In this document: positions 11,499 to 21,420 of the stretch, piece by piece
Layout: every line of letters begins with the position of its first letter
Position numbering within the stretch: the stretch's first letter is position 1
NCBI GenBank assembly: GCA_012932865.1
Contig: SAXG01000011.1
Location: 930,001-994,000 of the forward strand
From: Amylostereum areolatum
Taxonomy: Eukaryota > Basidiomycota > Agaricomycetes > Russulales > Stereaceae
Reading direction: 5' to 3'
Length of the DNA: 64,000 bases
Made by a program: the position numbers and the translations under genes
Notes under the pieces: generated by a model
Database searches by the model: none
Told to the model about the DNA's origin: nothing
Seen by the model: only the letters and a program-made list of their open reading frames with translations

Positions 11499-11728
11499 GC
11501 GGGAGGGTACGGACCCATGGTCGAATTTTTACGCGTACTGTGTTTGGCATTCCACCCATGTCTGCATGTATCCTATACATCTCGAGTGAGAGTTTCACAC
11601 ATAAATGCATGCCTACGCCATCCTATATAGACCGAAATAAGGAGTAGAGGACATTGAAGAGACAGGAGGCTCAATCAACATTGTTACTGCAGTGCTGCGT
11701 AGACAAAGAGAAAGCAGAAGAGCCCACG
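11499..11728. other. Convergent 3' interval between SDR2 and coiled-coil gene 1
   Basis: There is no gene. In the other copy of the duplication the equivalent interval is shorter, because 11500-11610 has no counterpart next to the second SDR2 stop. Downstream of about 11615 the two copies match again (TCCTATATAGAC). Confidence 0.6.
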
Positions 11729-12214
11729 TCATTTCAGGCGGGGTACGTGCTGACACAGTATTACTACTGCTGCCCCGAGAACGAGATGCGCGACCCAATG
11801 AAGTGCAACCTTCGAACCCTCTCTCGCCGCCTTGACCTCTTCCTTGGCTTCGTCCCTAACCGCCTTGACCTCCGCTGTGGTCTCTTCTCTCGCCGCTTTG
11901 GTCTCTTCTCTCGCCGCTTTGGTCTCTTCTCTCGCCGCTTTGGTCTCTTCTCTCGCCGCTTTGGTCTCTTCCCTCGCCGCTTTGGTCTCTTCTCTCGCTG
12001 CCCGGACCTCCTCCTTGCATTCCTCCCTCTCCCTCCTGATATACCTTTGCGACGCCTGGTAAACCTGAAGGATCACGCCCCACTTTCCGTCGGGTTCTGA
12101 CAACGAATGTGACAGTGGGGGGAATGCTGCGACGGAGTGCTGTGGGGTGGTTGCGACGGAATTGGGGTGTATGGGCACCGGAGGAACCTCGGGAAGAACA
12201 GTTGTGTCGGCCAT
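11729..12214 (-). CDS. Small coiled-coil protein with C-terminal membrane segment (family copy 1)
   Basis: Single exon, 161 residues, starting MADTTVLPEV at 12214. The start is supported by a TATAAA box 130 bp upstream (12344-12349) and by the same MADT start in the second copy. A Pro-rich N terminus is followed by RREREECKEEVR and then a run of near-identical seven-residue units (AAREETK), six in a row, each encoded by a 21-bp repeat. Such heptads form a long charged coiled coil. The C terminus VLGAAVVILCQH is hydrophobic, so the protein is probably tail-anchored. I recognise no family and assign no function. Three relatives lie in the window. Confidence 0.7.
   Translation of the reverse strand: MADTTVLPEVPPVPIHPNSVATTPQHSVAAFPPLSHSLSEPDGKWGVILQVYQASQRYIRREREECKEEVRAAREETKAAREETKAAREETKAAREETKAAREETKAAREETTAEVKAVRDEAKEEVKAAREGSKVALHWVAHLVLGAAVVILCQHVPRLK
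11876..12001 (-). repeat. Coding 21-bp minisatellite (AAREETK heptads)
   Basis: About six tandem copies of a 21-bp unit (plus-strand form CGCCGCTTTGGTCTCTTCTCT) lie within coiled-coil gene 1. The second gene copy at 18362-19111 has about three exact units followed by diverged ones, so repeat number changed after the duplication. Confidence 0.8.
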
Positions 12215-12343
12215 TGTTGGACTATGTCTCGATAGGGGTGATCGGGTGTGGGTGATCGAAGATGAGGGCTGGTGTGTGCGGCGGGGGGGATCACGGAAAA
12301 GATGGGGCGCGATGTTTTGCAGATGGATTTGAGTCTCGGCCAT

Positions 12344-12349
12344 TTTATA
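12344..12349 (-). promoter_or_regulatory. TATA box of coiled-coil gene 1
   Basis: TATAAA on the minus strand, 130 nt upstream of the MADT start codon. The motif and the sequence just after it (GAGACTCAAATCCA) are conserved in the duplicate copy at 18230-18235. Confidence 0.55.
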
Positions 12350-12691
12350 GGGAGCCGTTTCGATCGCCACGACCGTACGCTGTGTACATTTATCTCCTGA
12401 ATGTGGGCTCGGATGCAACTCGGATACAGCCGTGTGGCCAATGTCCCGGGCCCGGCGTTCGGCGACGTCGTCCCCCCCGGCTCGACAGAACTATTTTTTG
12501 CAGAGGCCACTCAAAACCACGGGTACAGAGCTCGGGCGAAGGCGCCGAGAAGTGAGAAGGGGGATGTATGCGCTCGTACGTCCCATAGTTATAAGTACAG
12601 TATACGTAGAAAATCATCCTCGAAAAGCATCAGCGACGCGCGCACCGTCCTCAGTCAGTCAGTCTCTCAAGTAGTGCTACATTCGCGCGCC

Positions 12692-14594
12692 TCAGGCCCC
12701 GCCCACCCCCCACACCTCCAACCCGACGCACTCGAACGCGACCGTGCCCGTCCCGGCTTTTTTCGGGCCAGGCGCGCAGAGCGGCTCGTTGTCGAAGGTG
12801 GGGCAACGCGCGGAGGAGCCGTCGTAGAGCGTGTCGTCGAGGTAGAGGCCGTAGGTGCCATCGCTGAAGATTGGTGAAGTCAACACGTGGGATAAGGATG
12901 GGGCGGGAAAAGGAAAGGACGCACCCGCCCCCGAAGGAGATGTAGTCCGGCTCGCAGAGCGCGACGTACTCGTTCTTGCCCGTCCACTTGAACACCTTCA
13001 GCCCGCCGTCCGCCTGCATCTTCCACAGAAACCTGCCCAGCCCCCGCCATCAGCATATTCCTTTCGCATTCGAGCCGCTCCCCACTCCGAACGAGCGACC
13101 AAAAAAATTGGAAAGGGGGATGTGGCAAGCACACTCACGATTCGCCGCTCCCGTAATACCCGCCTTTCTCCCTCCTCACGCCCTCGCCCATCCATGCGCC
13201 AAACACCGCGTCCGCAGCATCGCGCACGACCACGAGCGCCCCTCCCCCAATGTGCGCGCCGCAGCGCTCGTAGAGCGTGTGCAGGGAGATGCCGTGCTGG
13301 TCGAGGCTGTAGAGCAGCGTCCACGTCTTGGGCAAGCGCGCGAGCGCAGGGAGGTGCGGCCGGATCTGTCCGACGAAGATCCGAGTATTAGCGTGCGGGG
13401 ACCGAGGGGGACACCGCAAGAAAGGAAGGGAGAAGGGGGGAGGAGACGCACGAGATCGGCCAACCCGACGTCCAGCACCGCGCTCGTGCCCTCCCGTCGT
13501 CCAAGCAGCCGCACGCTCCGCCGCTCGATCGCGCCCTCGAACTCAAAGCCTTTGTCCCAGTTCCGATCGCCCACGAAGCCGGGGGCGCCGCTCGGCGGGG
13601 GGAGCGTGTGCGAGGCGAAGGGCGAGCCGTGCGTGATGTCCTGCGCGGGGAGCGTCGTCGCGTGGTGTGGGGGCGCGTGGTGAGGCGGGTTTGGGGAGAC
13701 GTGCGGTGGGTGCGGGGAGATGTGCGGAGAGGAGGTGGAGGACCGGGTGGAGGAGAGCAGGGAGGACATCCAGCGCGCGGGGAGGGCGGGCGCCTGGGCG
13801 AAGGTGCTGCTGGAGAGCGTGCGCGTGAGCACGGGCGCGGTGAGCTGGCTCGGGCTTGGAGGGAGCGAGGGCGAGCGCGCGATGGGGGATTTGGGCGTGT
13901 CTGAGGCGGGGATGGGGATTGGGGCGGGTTGGGGGAGGGAGAAGTTGGAGAGGCGGGTGGGGTGGCGGGTGTGTGGTTCGGATTTGGACTGGGAGTGAGA
14001 ATGGGAGTGGGAGTGGGAGTGGCGAGAGGAGAGAGGGACAGGTTCGGGTTCGGGGTTGGGTTCGGGTTTGGGTTCGAGAGCGGTGAGGGCACCGGGAAGG
14101 AGGTCCAAGTTGTTGAAGAGTGAGTCGTTGAGGTCGTCCATGAGCGTCGGGCCCGCTTCGGTCAGCGGCTGGGGACGCGAGGGCGGGGGCGTGGTCTGCG
14201 GCACGGGCGTGTTCGAGCCGCCGCTCCCGGACGCGCGCACCCAGTACAGCGGGTCGTCCTCGTGCGCGAGGATCTCGGCGAGGTAGCCCTTCTGCGCGGG
14301 CTTGGGCGCGTCGGTGAGCGGCGCGAACGTCGCGGGCGCGTCATCGCCGCCGCCGTCGTGCAGGGGGTGATCGTCCGCGGGCACGGAGACGAAGGCGCCG
14401 AAGTCGGAGCTGGCACTGGTGCTGCGGCGGTGGTGGACGGGAGAGAGCGGGGGGCGGGACGGGGAGAAGGTGGTGGAGACGGGTGGGGTGTCGGGGGAGA
14501 AGAGAGAGGCGTACGCGTCGTCTTTGTCGATCGCGGGGGAGGAGGATCCCGCGGGAAGGGGGATGAGCGGGGGGATGGATTTGAGGGAGGCCAT
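12692..14594 (-). CDS. OXR1: TLDc-domain oxidation resistance protein (OXR1-like)
   Basis: Four exons read leftwards: 14594-13452, 13365-13139, 13032-12925 and 12863-12692, giving 549 residues. The first about 380 residues are low-complexity, Pro/Ser-rich and probably disordered, with a short His-Ser repeat. The C-terminal TLDc domain is unmistakable: WTLLYSLDQHGISLHTLY, LVVVRDAADAVFGAW, GGYYGSGESFLWK, KWTGKNEYVALCEPDYISF and the final CPTFDNEPLC and FECVGLEVW. OXR1 proteins protect against oxidative damage, and TLDc proteins regulate V-ATPase assembly in yeast and animals. The family name is secure; the exact role here is inferred. Its last about 75 coding bases are inside the inverted duplication, so a truncated C-terminal copy exists at 17747-17820. 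Confidence 0.9.
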
Positions 14595-15499
14595 GGGAGG
14601 AGAGGCCTGTGGATTACGCGATGAGCGTACCGTGCCGCTGAGGATGGAGGGGCGCCGTACAAGGCGTTGTGGTGGCTACTTCGCACTCGCGGTCAGTTCC
14701 CGTTCGAATTGCGATTGTTCGGTTGAGCGATCCCGGGTCGTCTGCGAAAGCGAGCTCGGCGATCATATGTTCAAAGGCGCGTGCAGAAGACGTACATGCA
14801 ATGAGGTCGCTTCGTTGAGGGTGGTGCGTTCTTTCGTTCTGCGAGATGTCTGCGAGAGCGGTTAGCAATAATGCCTCGGCCGATGGTCGCACGGAACGTA
14901 CCACGTCGGTTGTGACCTAATGAGCCTCCACGCCGTCGAGGTTGATCTTCAGAGGATAAATGTGTCTTGGGTGGGCCAGTGAGCTTCGTCTCGAGGAACA
15001 TCGCGTTGGACCCACTGTGAACGATGGAAGACACGGGGGGCGCCGCCCGCGTTGTCGATGCGTTGGAATCGATGGATGCGACGGTGAGCTGGGCAGGTCC
15101 GCCTTTTCAGATGATATGATTCGTGGTGGCGGCGATCGTCTGCGTTGCAGTCGTCGTCGTTGTCGTCGTGGGAGGTGCAGACGCAGAGGGTGGGAGTATG
15201 GGAGAAGGAACGATGATGGACGTGCGAAGACAAGCACGGTTGATCTTGACGCTTTTGAATAGTCGTGCAACCAAGTCTAGGGTTCGTCGGCGACAGCAGC
15301 AAAGGTCGTTCTGACGAAAATCGTCGAGGTCGTGGGCGTCGATGAGGAAGATGAAAGAGCGACGACGAGCACGCGGCAGGGCGGCGCTCGTTTCCCAATT
15401 CTTGCCATCACCATCTGGCATCACCGCCACGACCCCGACGCTCTCCCCGACGGGTCCTTATGCACACATTTGCTTCGAACTTGTCGCACACGCTCCCAA
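14595..15499. other. Upstream region between OXR1 and the fucosyltransferase-like gene
   Basis: The two flanking genes are divergent. Several short overlapping frames exist on the minus strand between about 15400 and 14920, including one with SSIVHSGSNAMFLETKLTGP, but no splice-consistent gene could be built. I see no TATA box that clearly belongs to either neighbour. Confidence 0.4.
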
Positions 15500-17080
15500 A
15501 TGACCCCATGGCGCGCCGCTCTCGACCGCCTTAGCGCGCCCGCCGACGTCTACGACCTCCCGCTCATCTCCAACAACGCGCGCGTAGGACTCGGACGTCC
15601 TCTGAATCGCACCCAAAACCGCCCAGGTTTTCGCCGATACCTGCGGCTCACCACACCGCGGCGGGCGCTGTGCGTCGCCCTCCTCGCCCTCGCCCTCCTC
15701 GCCTTGACCGTGCTCGCCGCCGCCCCGCCGAGCTTCGCGGACGTACGCGAACTGGAACGCCGTTTGCCCCAACACGACCTCGCACTCCCCTTCCCCGAGG
15801 GCGCCCACGGTCGCTACGTCTTCTTCGCGGACCAGTGGACCGGGCTCGGTCTCAACAACATCCTGCAGGAATCGTGCGTCCCGCCAGCTCTTGTTGTTCT
15901 GGAGAGCTGACCGCGTGCAGCCTCATGCTCTCGCACCTCGCGCACCGCGCCCGCCGCGCCTACGTCTTCCACGACTACACCTGGTCCACCACCCCCGCCC
16001 CCTTCGTCCCCGACATCGACCTCGACGCCCACGCCCTCGCCCTGCGCCCCGCCCGCATCCCCCTCAACGCCTTCATATCTGGGCCGACCGCCGGCGGACC
16101 CATGCCCGCCCCCCGCGCCGTCTCCCGCGCGTTCTGGGAGGAGGTCTGTCCCGAGGCACGCAGGACGCTCTTTGCGGAGGTGCCGCCGGAGGACCTCGGG
16201 GACACGGAGCGGATGGCGTGGTGGGTGGCGAAGCTGGAGGAACGCGAGGAGGGCTGTCTGCTCGTGCGCTTCAACGGGCGCCGGCCGTTCGGATTCGAGT
16301 GCGTCGGTCTCCCCTCCCTCTTTGTTTTATGTTCTGCACTTACGCGCGTCCCCAGCTTCTTCAGCACCTCCCGCTTCCTCGCGCTGTACCCCTCCCTCCA
16401 ATCTTCGCCGATCCTCGCCGCCTTCGCCTGGTCCCCCCTCGTCCTCGCCGCCCTCGCCTCCAACGCCCACCTCCTCCCGCCCCCGACCGCCTCCGGTGTC
16501 CTTCCAGGCGTGCTCGCCGTCCACCTCCGCCGGGGCGACTACGCCGAACACTGCACCTACCTCGCCGCGCAGGGCCTCGGATACATGGGCATGAACCAGC
16601 ACCCCGCCCTGCCCGACCGCTTCGATCCCCCCGCCCCCTCCGACGGCGACGGCGACGCGGACGCCCGCTACGCCCCGCACTGCCTCCCCACCCTCCCGCA
16701 GGTCGTCGCCCGTCTGCACGCCGTCCGCGCCGCGCACCCGGCGCTCCGGCACGTCTACCTGATGACGAACGGCGCGCGCGCGTGGTCCGACGCCCTCCGC
16801 CGCGCGTTGCGGGACGCCGGCGGCTGGGCGCGCGTGCTCAGCGGCCGCGACCTCGCGCTCCCCGGCGCCGCCGCGCACGTCGCCGCCGCGGTCGACATGG
16901 CCATCGCGGAGCGGGCGGAGGTGTTCGTCGGGAACGGGGTGCGTCCGACTTCTTCGTCCCCCGCTTTCGGTGTCCGGCGCTGATCTGGCCCGCCAGTTTT
17001 CGAGCCTGTCCGCGAACGTCGCGATGCTGCGGTTGGCGCGGGGCGGGGACGCGGCGGCGGCGAACGTGCGCTTCTTGTGA
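15500..17080 (+). CDS. Type II membrane protein, GDP-fucose O-fucosyltransferase-like
   Basis: Exons are 15500-15873, 15921-16298, 16356-16938 and 16997-17080, giving 472 residues. A short cytoplasmic N terminus (about 50 residues) precedes one strong membrane segment (LCVALLALALLALTVLAAAP), as in Golgi type II glycosyltransferases. The luminal part contains DQWTGLGLNNILQE near its start, and later VLAVHLRRGDYAEHC, the Arg-containing HxRRGD-type motif of the GT-B fold fucosyltransferase superfamily. Near the end come VYLMTNG and the EVFVGNGFSSLSANVAMLR block, the equivalent of the nucleotide-sugar binding loop. The first ATG after the 5' region opens directly into the anchor, which is why it was chosen. 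A fungal fucosyltransferase-like protein is the best description; the acceptor is unknown. It is single-copy, lying between the two arms of the inverted duplication. Confidence 0.8.
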
Positions 17081-17273
17081 GCCCGCTCCGATGTGTGTTC
17101 GCACTCGTACTGTACGCCGGGGAGGTGCGAGATCCCGAGAGAATATATTGACGATGATGATAAATGTGCGCGCCACGCTTGACCAGGAAATACAGGAGGT
17201 GAACTGGAAGAGTGGAAGGGACACTCCCCCGATCGCCTTGTGCGAGAAGACCAAGGTTAGTCTCCGTGGCTGA

Positions 17274-17449
17274 CCCAACCAGAAGATAGTCGTTCTGGTT
17301 GTACCGACCAAGGTGACCTCTTCCGCCGCCGCATCCTCAGCCCTCGCCGCATTGATCATCTGGTACGCATCATCTCTCACCATCCTGATCTGCTCCTGTG
17401 CCGCCTTGACCGCCTCCCTCGCCCGGTCCGTCTCCTCCTTCACCTTCAA
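17274..17449 (-). pseudogene. Fragment of a coiled-coil family member
   Basis: On the minus strand a frame reads MKVKEETDRAREAVKAAQEQ and then NAARAEDAAAEEV before a short hydrophobic patch (TTIFWLG). The charged heptad composition resembles the three longer coiled-coil genes in the window. There is no MADT-like start or clear membrane tail, and upstream (17450-17810) the same strand holds only Pro/Ser-rich frames. It is probably a decayed relative, but could be one exon of an unresolved gene. Confidence 0.4.
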
Positions 17450-17746
17450 TCCTTCTTCCCTTCAAACACGGAAGTGCAAACTTCGCGCTACTGTCCATTG
17501 CATGAGGTCTAGAGACGCACATGCATTCGTTAGGGAGAACGGAGGGCACGAGAATCGACGGACGAACCGGAGCTGGGGGGCGGTGTAGGCGAAGCCCCTG
17601 AGGGGTGCGGAGACTTTGCCGGGCGGAGGGTGGCGAAGACGGTGGCGGAGACGGAAACAGGGGCGGTGGTGGGGAACGCGACGGCGCGCTGTGGGGCGGG
17701 GGATGGAGCGTGTGGGACGAGGGGGTGGGTGCGACAGGGGGGTAGC

Positions 17747-17820
17747 CGAAAAAAGCCGGGGCGGGCACGGTCGCGTTCGAGTGCGTCGGGTTGGAGGCAT
17801 GGGCGGTGGGCACGGCGTGA
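17747..17820 (+). pseudogene. Truncated C-terminal piece of OXR1 left by the duplication
   Basis: The plus strand reads KKAGAGTVAFECVGLEAWAV followed by a stop, matching the last residues of the OXR1 gene at 12692-14594 with a few changes. No other part of the TLDc domain is present upstream, so this is a breakpoint remnant and not a gene. It defines one edge of the duplicated segment. Confidence 0.8.
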
Positions 17821-18229
17821 GGCGCGCGAATGTAACACTACTTGAGAGAGTGACTGACTGAGGACGGTGTGCGCGTCAATGATACTTTTCGAGGATAATT
17901 TTCTACGTGTGCTGTACTTCTTTAACTACGGGACGTATGAAAGCACATATCCCCCTTCTCGCTTCTCGGCGCCTTCGCCCGAGCTCTGTAGCCGTGGAGC
18001 TGAACTGCCTCTGCGAAAGACAGTTCTGTCGAGGACGACCGCCGCCGCCAACGACGGACAGGCCCGGGACCACGTCCTCGGCGCTCGTCCACCACGGGCA
18101 TTAGAAACCACTAACGGCTGTATCCGAGTTGTATCCGCGCCTGTATTTAGGAGATAAATGTATATATACGGCCGTGACTTGGTCGCGGCGATCGTGCGCT
18201 CGATATTCATCAAGCCCGCCATGGCCCCC

Positions 18230-18235
18230 TATAAA
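18230..18235 (+). promoter_or_regulatory. TATA box of coiled-coil gene 2
   Basis: TATAAA located 127 bp upstream of the MADT start, at the position equivalent to the TATA box of copy 1. Confidence 0.55.
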
Positions 18236-18361
18236 CTGGTCGAGACTCAAATCCACCTTCAAAACATCGCTCCGCATCTTTTCACTCCCCCCCGCCGCAC
18301 ACACCAGCCCATATCTTCGATCGCCCACACCCGTTCACCCCTATCGACACATAGTCCAATA

Positions 18362-19111
18362 ATGGCCGACACAAATATTCCTCCCGCCCCTCCTCTGCTA
18401 GTGCCCACACACCCCCATGTCGACATTGTCGACCCAGCATTACTTGCTGCCGTCCTGCAGGCTCAAGTGGATAGCCCCCCGTCTCCGCCCAATTCCCACA
18501 TGTCATATTCCTCGATGCCCCTCGCACCCGCCCCACAGCCCTCCATCGCAACCTCCGCCCCCGCCGTTGTCTCCCCTCACCTGTCGATAAGCGAGCTATT
18601 TGACCCTCCTCCGGCGGCCTCCGATGTATCCCCCCCACCCTCACGTTCGTTGTCGGAACGGGGTGTGATCCTTCGGGTTCACCAGGCATCGCAAAGATAT
18701 GTCAGGAGGGAGAGGGAGGAATGTAAGGAGGAGGTCCGGGCAGCGAGAGAAGAGACCAAAGCGGCGAGGGAAGAGACCAAAGCGGCGAGAGAGGAGACCA
18801 AAGCGGCGAGAGAAGAGACCACAGCGGAGGTCAAGGCGGTTAGGGACGAAGCCAAGGAAGAGATCCGGGCGGCGAGAGAGGAGGTCAGGGCGGTTAGGGA
18901 TGAAGCCAAGGAAGAGGTCCGGGCGGCGAGAGAGGAGGTCAAGGCTGCGAGAGAGGAGGTCAAGGTGGCGAGAGAGGAGGTCCAGGCGGTGAGAGGGGAG
19001 GTCAAGGTGGCGGGAGAGGGTTCGAACAACGCACTTCGTTGGGCCGTGCATCTGGCTCTCGGGGCAGCAGTAGTCATACTGTGTCAGCATGGAGTACCCC
19101 ACCTGAAATGA
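18362..19111 (+). CDS. Coiled-coil protein with C-terminal membrane segment (family copy 2)
   Basis: Single exon, 249 residues, starting MADTNIPPAP. It shares with copy 1 the RREREECKEEVRAAREET core, the 21-bp heptad repeats and the hydrophobic tail LALGAAVVILCQH. It is about 90 residues longer: the Pro/Ser-rich N-terminal region is extended, and extra heptads (RAAREEV, KAVRDEA types) follow the AAREETK run. The longer coiled coil and shorter exact-repeat run show that the two copies have diverged by repeat slippage and by gain or loss of segments. Convergent with SDR2 copy 2. Function unknown. Confidence 0.7.
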   Translation: MADTNIPPAPPLLVPTHPHVDIVDPALLAAVLQAQVDSPPSPPNSHMSYSSMPLAPAPQPSIATSAPAVVSPHLSISELFDPPPAASDVSPPPSRSLSERGVILRVHQASQRYVRREREECKEEVRAAREETKAAREETKAAREETKAAREETTAEVKAVRDEAKEEIRAAREEVRAVRDEAKEEVRAAREEVKAAREEVKVAREEVQAVRGEVKVAGEGSNNALRWAVHLALGAAVVILCQHGVPHLK

Positions 19112-19209
19112 CGTGGGCTCTTCTGCTTTCTCTTTGTCTACGCAGCACTGCAGCAACAATGTTCATTGAGCCCCCTGTCTCTTCAACGTCCTCTACTCCT
19201 GATTTCAGT

Positions 19210-20718
19210 CTATATAGGATGGCGTAGGCATCCCGCAGCCCTCGACACAAAATCCAACACCCTTGCCACGAGCCCGCTGCGCCACACCCCGACTACAAGA
19301 GACAGTGCGAGAAGCCTCCGCCCGCCGAGGACGCCCCCGACGTCGCGCACGAGCCCGATAGCGAGCAGGGCGCTCTGACGGATACTAAGCACGACCACAC
19401 GTATCAGTGCGCAAACTTATTATGTCAAACACGTCGCTCTGCTCACCCTTTCGCCCGACGCAGCCGCGCGTCCACCATCCCGTACACGCCCTCCTTCAGT
19501 TCGACCCTCGCGAGGCGGAAGACGGGCCCGTCGTCGGGCAGCAGCCACGCGCAGCCGCTCGTGTCCGGATCGGGATCGGACGCGGCGGCGAAGATGGCGT
19601 GCGCGATGCGCGTTAGGGGGGTTTTCGGGATCCCGGCGAGGGCGAGTTTCGCGATGGGCGGCACGATCGCGGTGTCTTGGTGAAGGCCGGAGCGTCGAGG
19701 AGACGAGTGGGTGCTTGAGGAAAGAACGAGGACGGAGGACGTACCGGAGAACCAGGGATGGACGATCGCGACGCGGATGCTCTCCTCAGAGCAGGATTCG
19801 TACAGCGAGCGCATGAGCCCGAGCGCGCCGTGCTTCGCAGCGCTGTATTGCGTGCCGCCGGGGATCGCCTGTCAGGAAGCTGACCGCCAGAAAAAAAGGG
19901 GTGTGAGCGCGGACGGTTGTGGGAGAGAAAACGGAGAACGCACCCATGGAGCCGAGGAGGACGATCGCCTTGAGGTCGTCCTTCGTCCGCGTGGTCTTGA
20001 TGTGGTATAATCCGAGGTGGACGGCTGTGGCGACACAGGACGCATGAGCGTCGGGAGGACAGGAGGAAGGGAGGTGATGACGCACTTTGGACGACGGCGG
20101 TGAGGTTGACGTGGAGGGTGGTGAGCGTGGGCGGTTGCGGGCGTCCGTCTTTGAGCTTGAGGAAGCCGTTGCAGGCGTTGCCGCGGTCGGTGACGCCCGC
20201 GTTCGGGATCTGTCCACGCAACATGAGTCGGGAAGCATAAGCAGAGGGGCTACAGCGCGCACCACAATATCTACGGAGCCGTACCGCTTGAGCGCGAGGT
20301 CGAAGAGGTCGACGAGGTCGTCCCACACGAGCACGTCGCATTTGGAGAACACGGCGTGTCTGCGGAAGATGGGATCAGGAATGGGCGCATGAGGGGCGGA
20401 GGACAGGACGCACCCTCCCGCGGCTGTGATGTCGGCCACGACGGCCTGTCCGCCTGCGACGTCGAGATCGCCGACGACGACGTTCGCGCTGCTGGTGCGT
20501 GAGGCGGGGAACTTCGTTCGTGCGGGGTGAGGCGTACGCACCCATGTTTCGCGAACACGCCCGCGGTCTCCCGCCCTATCCCGTTTGCGCCGCCTGCCCG
20601 TCGACTCTCGGCCCATGTCCAGGTCAAAGGAAGAGAGGGACGCACCTGTGATGACGACGACACGGTCTTTGACGCGGTCGGCGTGCGCAAAGAGCTGGTG
20701 GTCGAGGATGGTCGTCAT
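19210..20718 (-). CDS. Short-chain dehydrogenase/reductase, SDR2 copy 2
   Basis: Inverted duplicate of the gene at 9997-11498. It begins MTTILDHQLFAHADRVKDRV at 20718 and keeps the same cofactor motif, NAG, Ser and YSAAK residues and the same intron positions. The last exon runs 19384-19210 and encodes the hydrophobic anchor (LLALSLVVGVW), ending about five residues later than copy 1 because of a shifted stop. By analogy it has nine exons and about 347 residues. I checked the first and last junctions and the intron before IPNAGV directly, and no inactivating change was seen. It is divergent from an SDR1-like fragment at 21209, which mirrors the SDR1/SDR2 pair on the left. Confidence 0.75.
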
Positions 20719-21208
20719 ATCGGTCTTGATAGTGGAGGGCGTTCTATCGGTCGTTGGGATTCAGGATGGGGGCTGAGAGGGAAGAGGAGGTCGCCTGTCG
20801 CGGGAAGGTTTCATGTATGTTCTCATGATTGACGGTGTGAAGTCCAGTTGACTTGGAACGAGGTCGGGTGCAGTAAATTAGTACGAAACATAGCACGTGA
20901 TATATGATATCTCGAGTTTCCGACTCCATCTCCTCAGTCGACGCGTTCATGTATTCCAACTTGTATAAGTACCCCGAACACGTCGCGTAGACGGCCATGT
21001 ACTCTTCAAACCGAACTCATCGCGCACAGGATTCCCGGTCGAGCGTACTGCGTCTAAATTTCCCGTTCGGGACTGCCGCATCGAGCACCCAATCAAAATA
21101 TCGCGCGCAGAACGTCCTCCAACTCCCGACGTTCCGACTTGGTCCCGACCTACTATACACTGAATCTCGGACAGCCACAGCGATAGCACCACGAGGGACA
21201 GTTACCCC

Positions 21209-21420
21209 ATGATCACCCTCTCCGACGACCAGCTCTTCCTCCATGCGCCCCGCGCGGAGGACAAAGTCGTCGTAATTACTTCCAGGTGCGCACCCTTCTG
21301 AATCCACGCGCTCCTGCTCGGGCGCTGAAGCATTCTGCACTGAATCGCTCTCGGGGGGAGCAGGCGGCGCCAAGGGCATCGGAAAGACCACGACGCACCT
21401 CTTCGCGCAGTACGTCGGCC
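21209..21420 (+). pseudogene. N-terminal fragment of an SDR1-like gene
   Basis: The frame starts MITLSDDQLFLHAPRAEDKV, continues VVIT, is interrupted by an intron-like stretch and resumes at GGAKGIGKTT and HLFAQYV (to about 21415). This matches the first two exons of SDR1. The donor region reads AGGTGCGC after TTCC, so the usual TGG junction is disturbed. After about 21420 no further SDR sequence is seen. It lies divergent from SDR2 copy 2, so it is best read as the remnant of a second divergent SDR pair. Confidence 0.65.

Larger units (their letters stand above)
9683..12766 (+). repeat. Left arm of a 3.1-3.3 kb inverted duplication
   Basis: The segment matches the reverse complement of 17746-21001. 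It carries the upstream region of SDR2, all of SDR2, coiled-coil gene 1 with its promoter, and the last exon end of OXR1. The outer edge is near GACGTGTTCGG at about 9693. The inner edge is at CCGGCTTTTTTCGG (about 12766), inside the OXR1 3' coding region. Differences are scattered substitutions and small indels, plus a larger length change inside the coiled-coil gene. About 5.0 kb of single-copy sequence lies between the arms. Confidence 0.85.
17746..21001 (-). repeat. Right arm of the 3.1-3.3 kb inverted duplication
   Basis: Reverse-complement partner of 9683-12766. It contains, left to right, the OXR1 3' fragment, coiled-coil gene 2, and SDR2 copy 2 with its upstream region. The junction with unique sequence lies at CCGAAAAAAGCCGG (17746-17759). 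Beyond 21001 the sequence differs until a separate SDR1-like fragment at 21209. Confidence 0.85.

Noticed and set aside
11654..12100. Plus-strand frame with repeated RRFGLFS units
   Set aside because: It is the antisense reading of the 21-bp heptad repeat in coiled-coil gene 1, whose sense frame has a conserved start, TATA box and duplicate.
13388..14092. Second long minus-strand frame overlapping OXR1 (very Pro/Ser/Arg-rich)
   Set aside because: It is a shifted reading of the GC-rich low-complexity N-terminal region of OXR1.
18158..18361. Upstream in-frame extension of coiled-coil gene 2 (start at 18158)
   Set aside because: The extension includes the TATA box and leader; the MADT start at 18362 is shared with the other family members.
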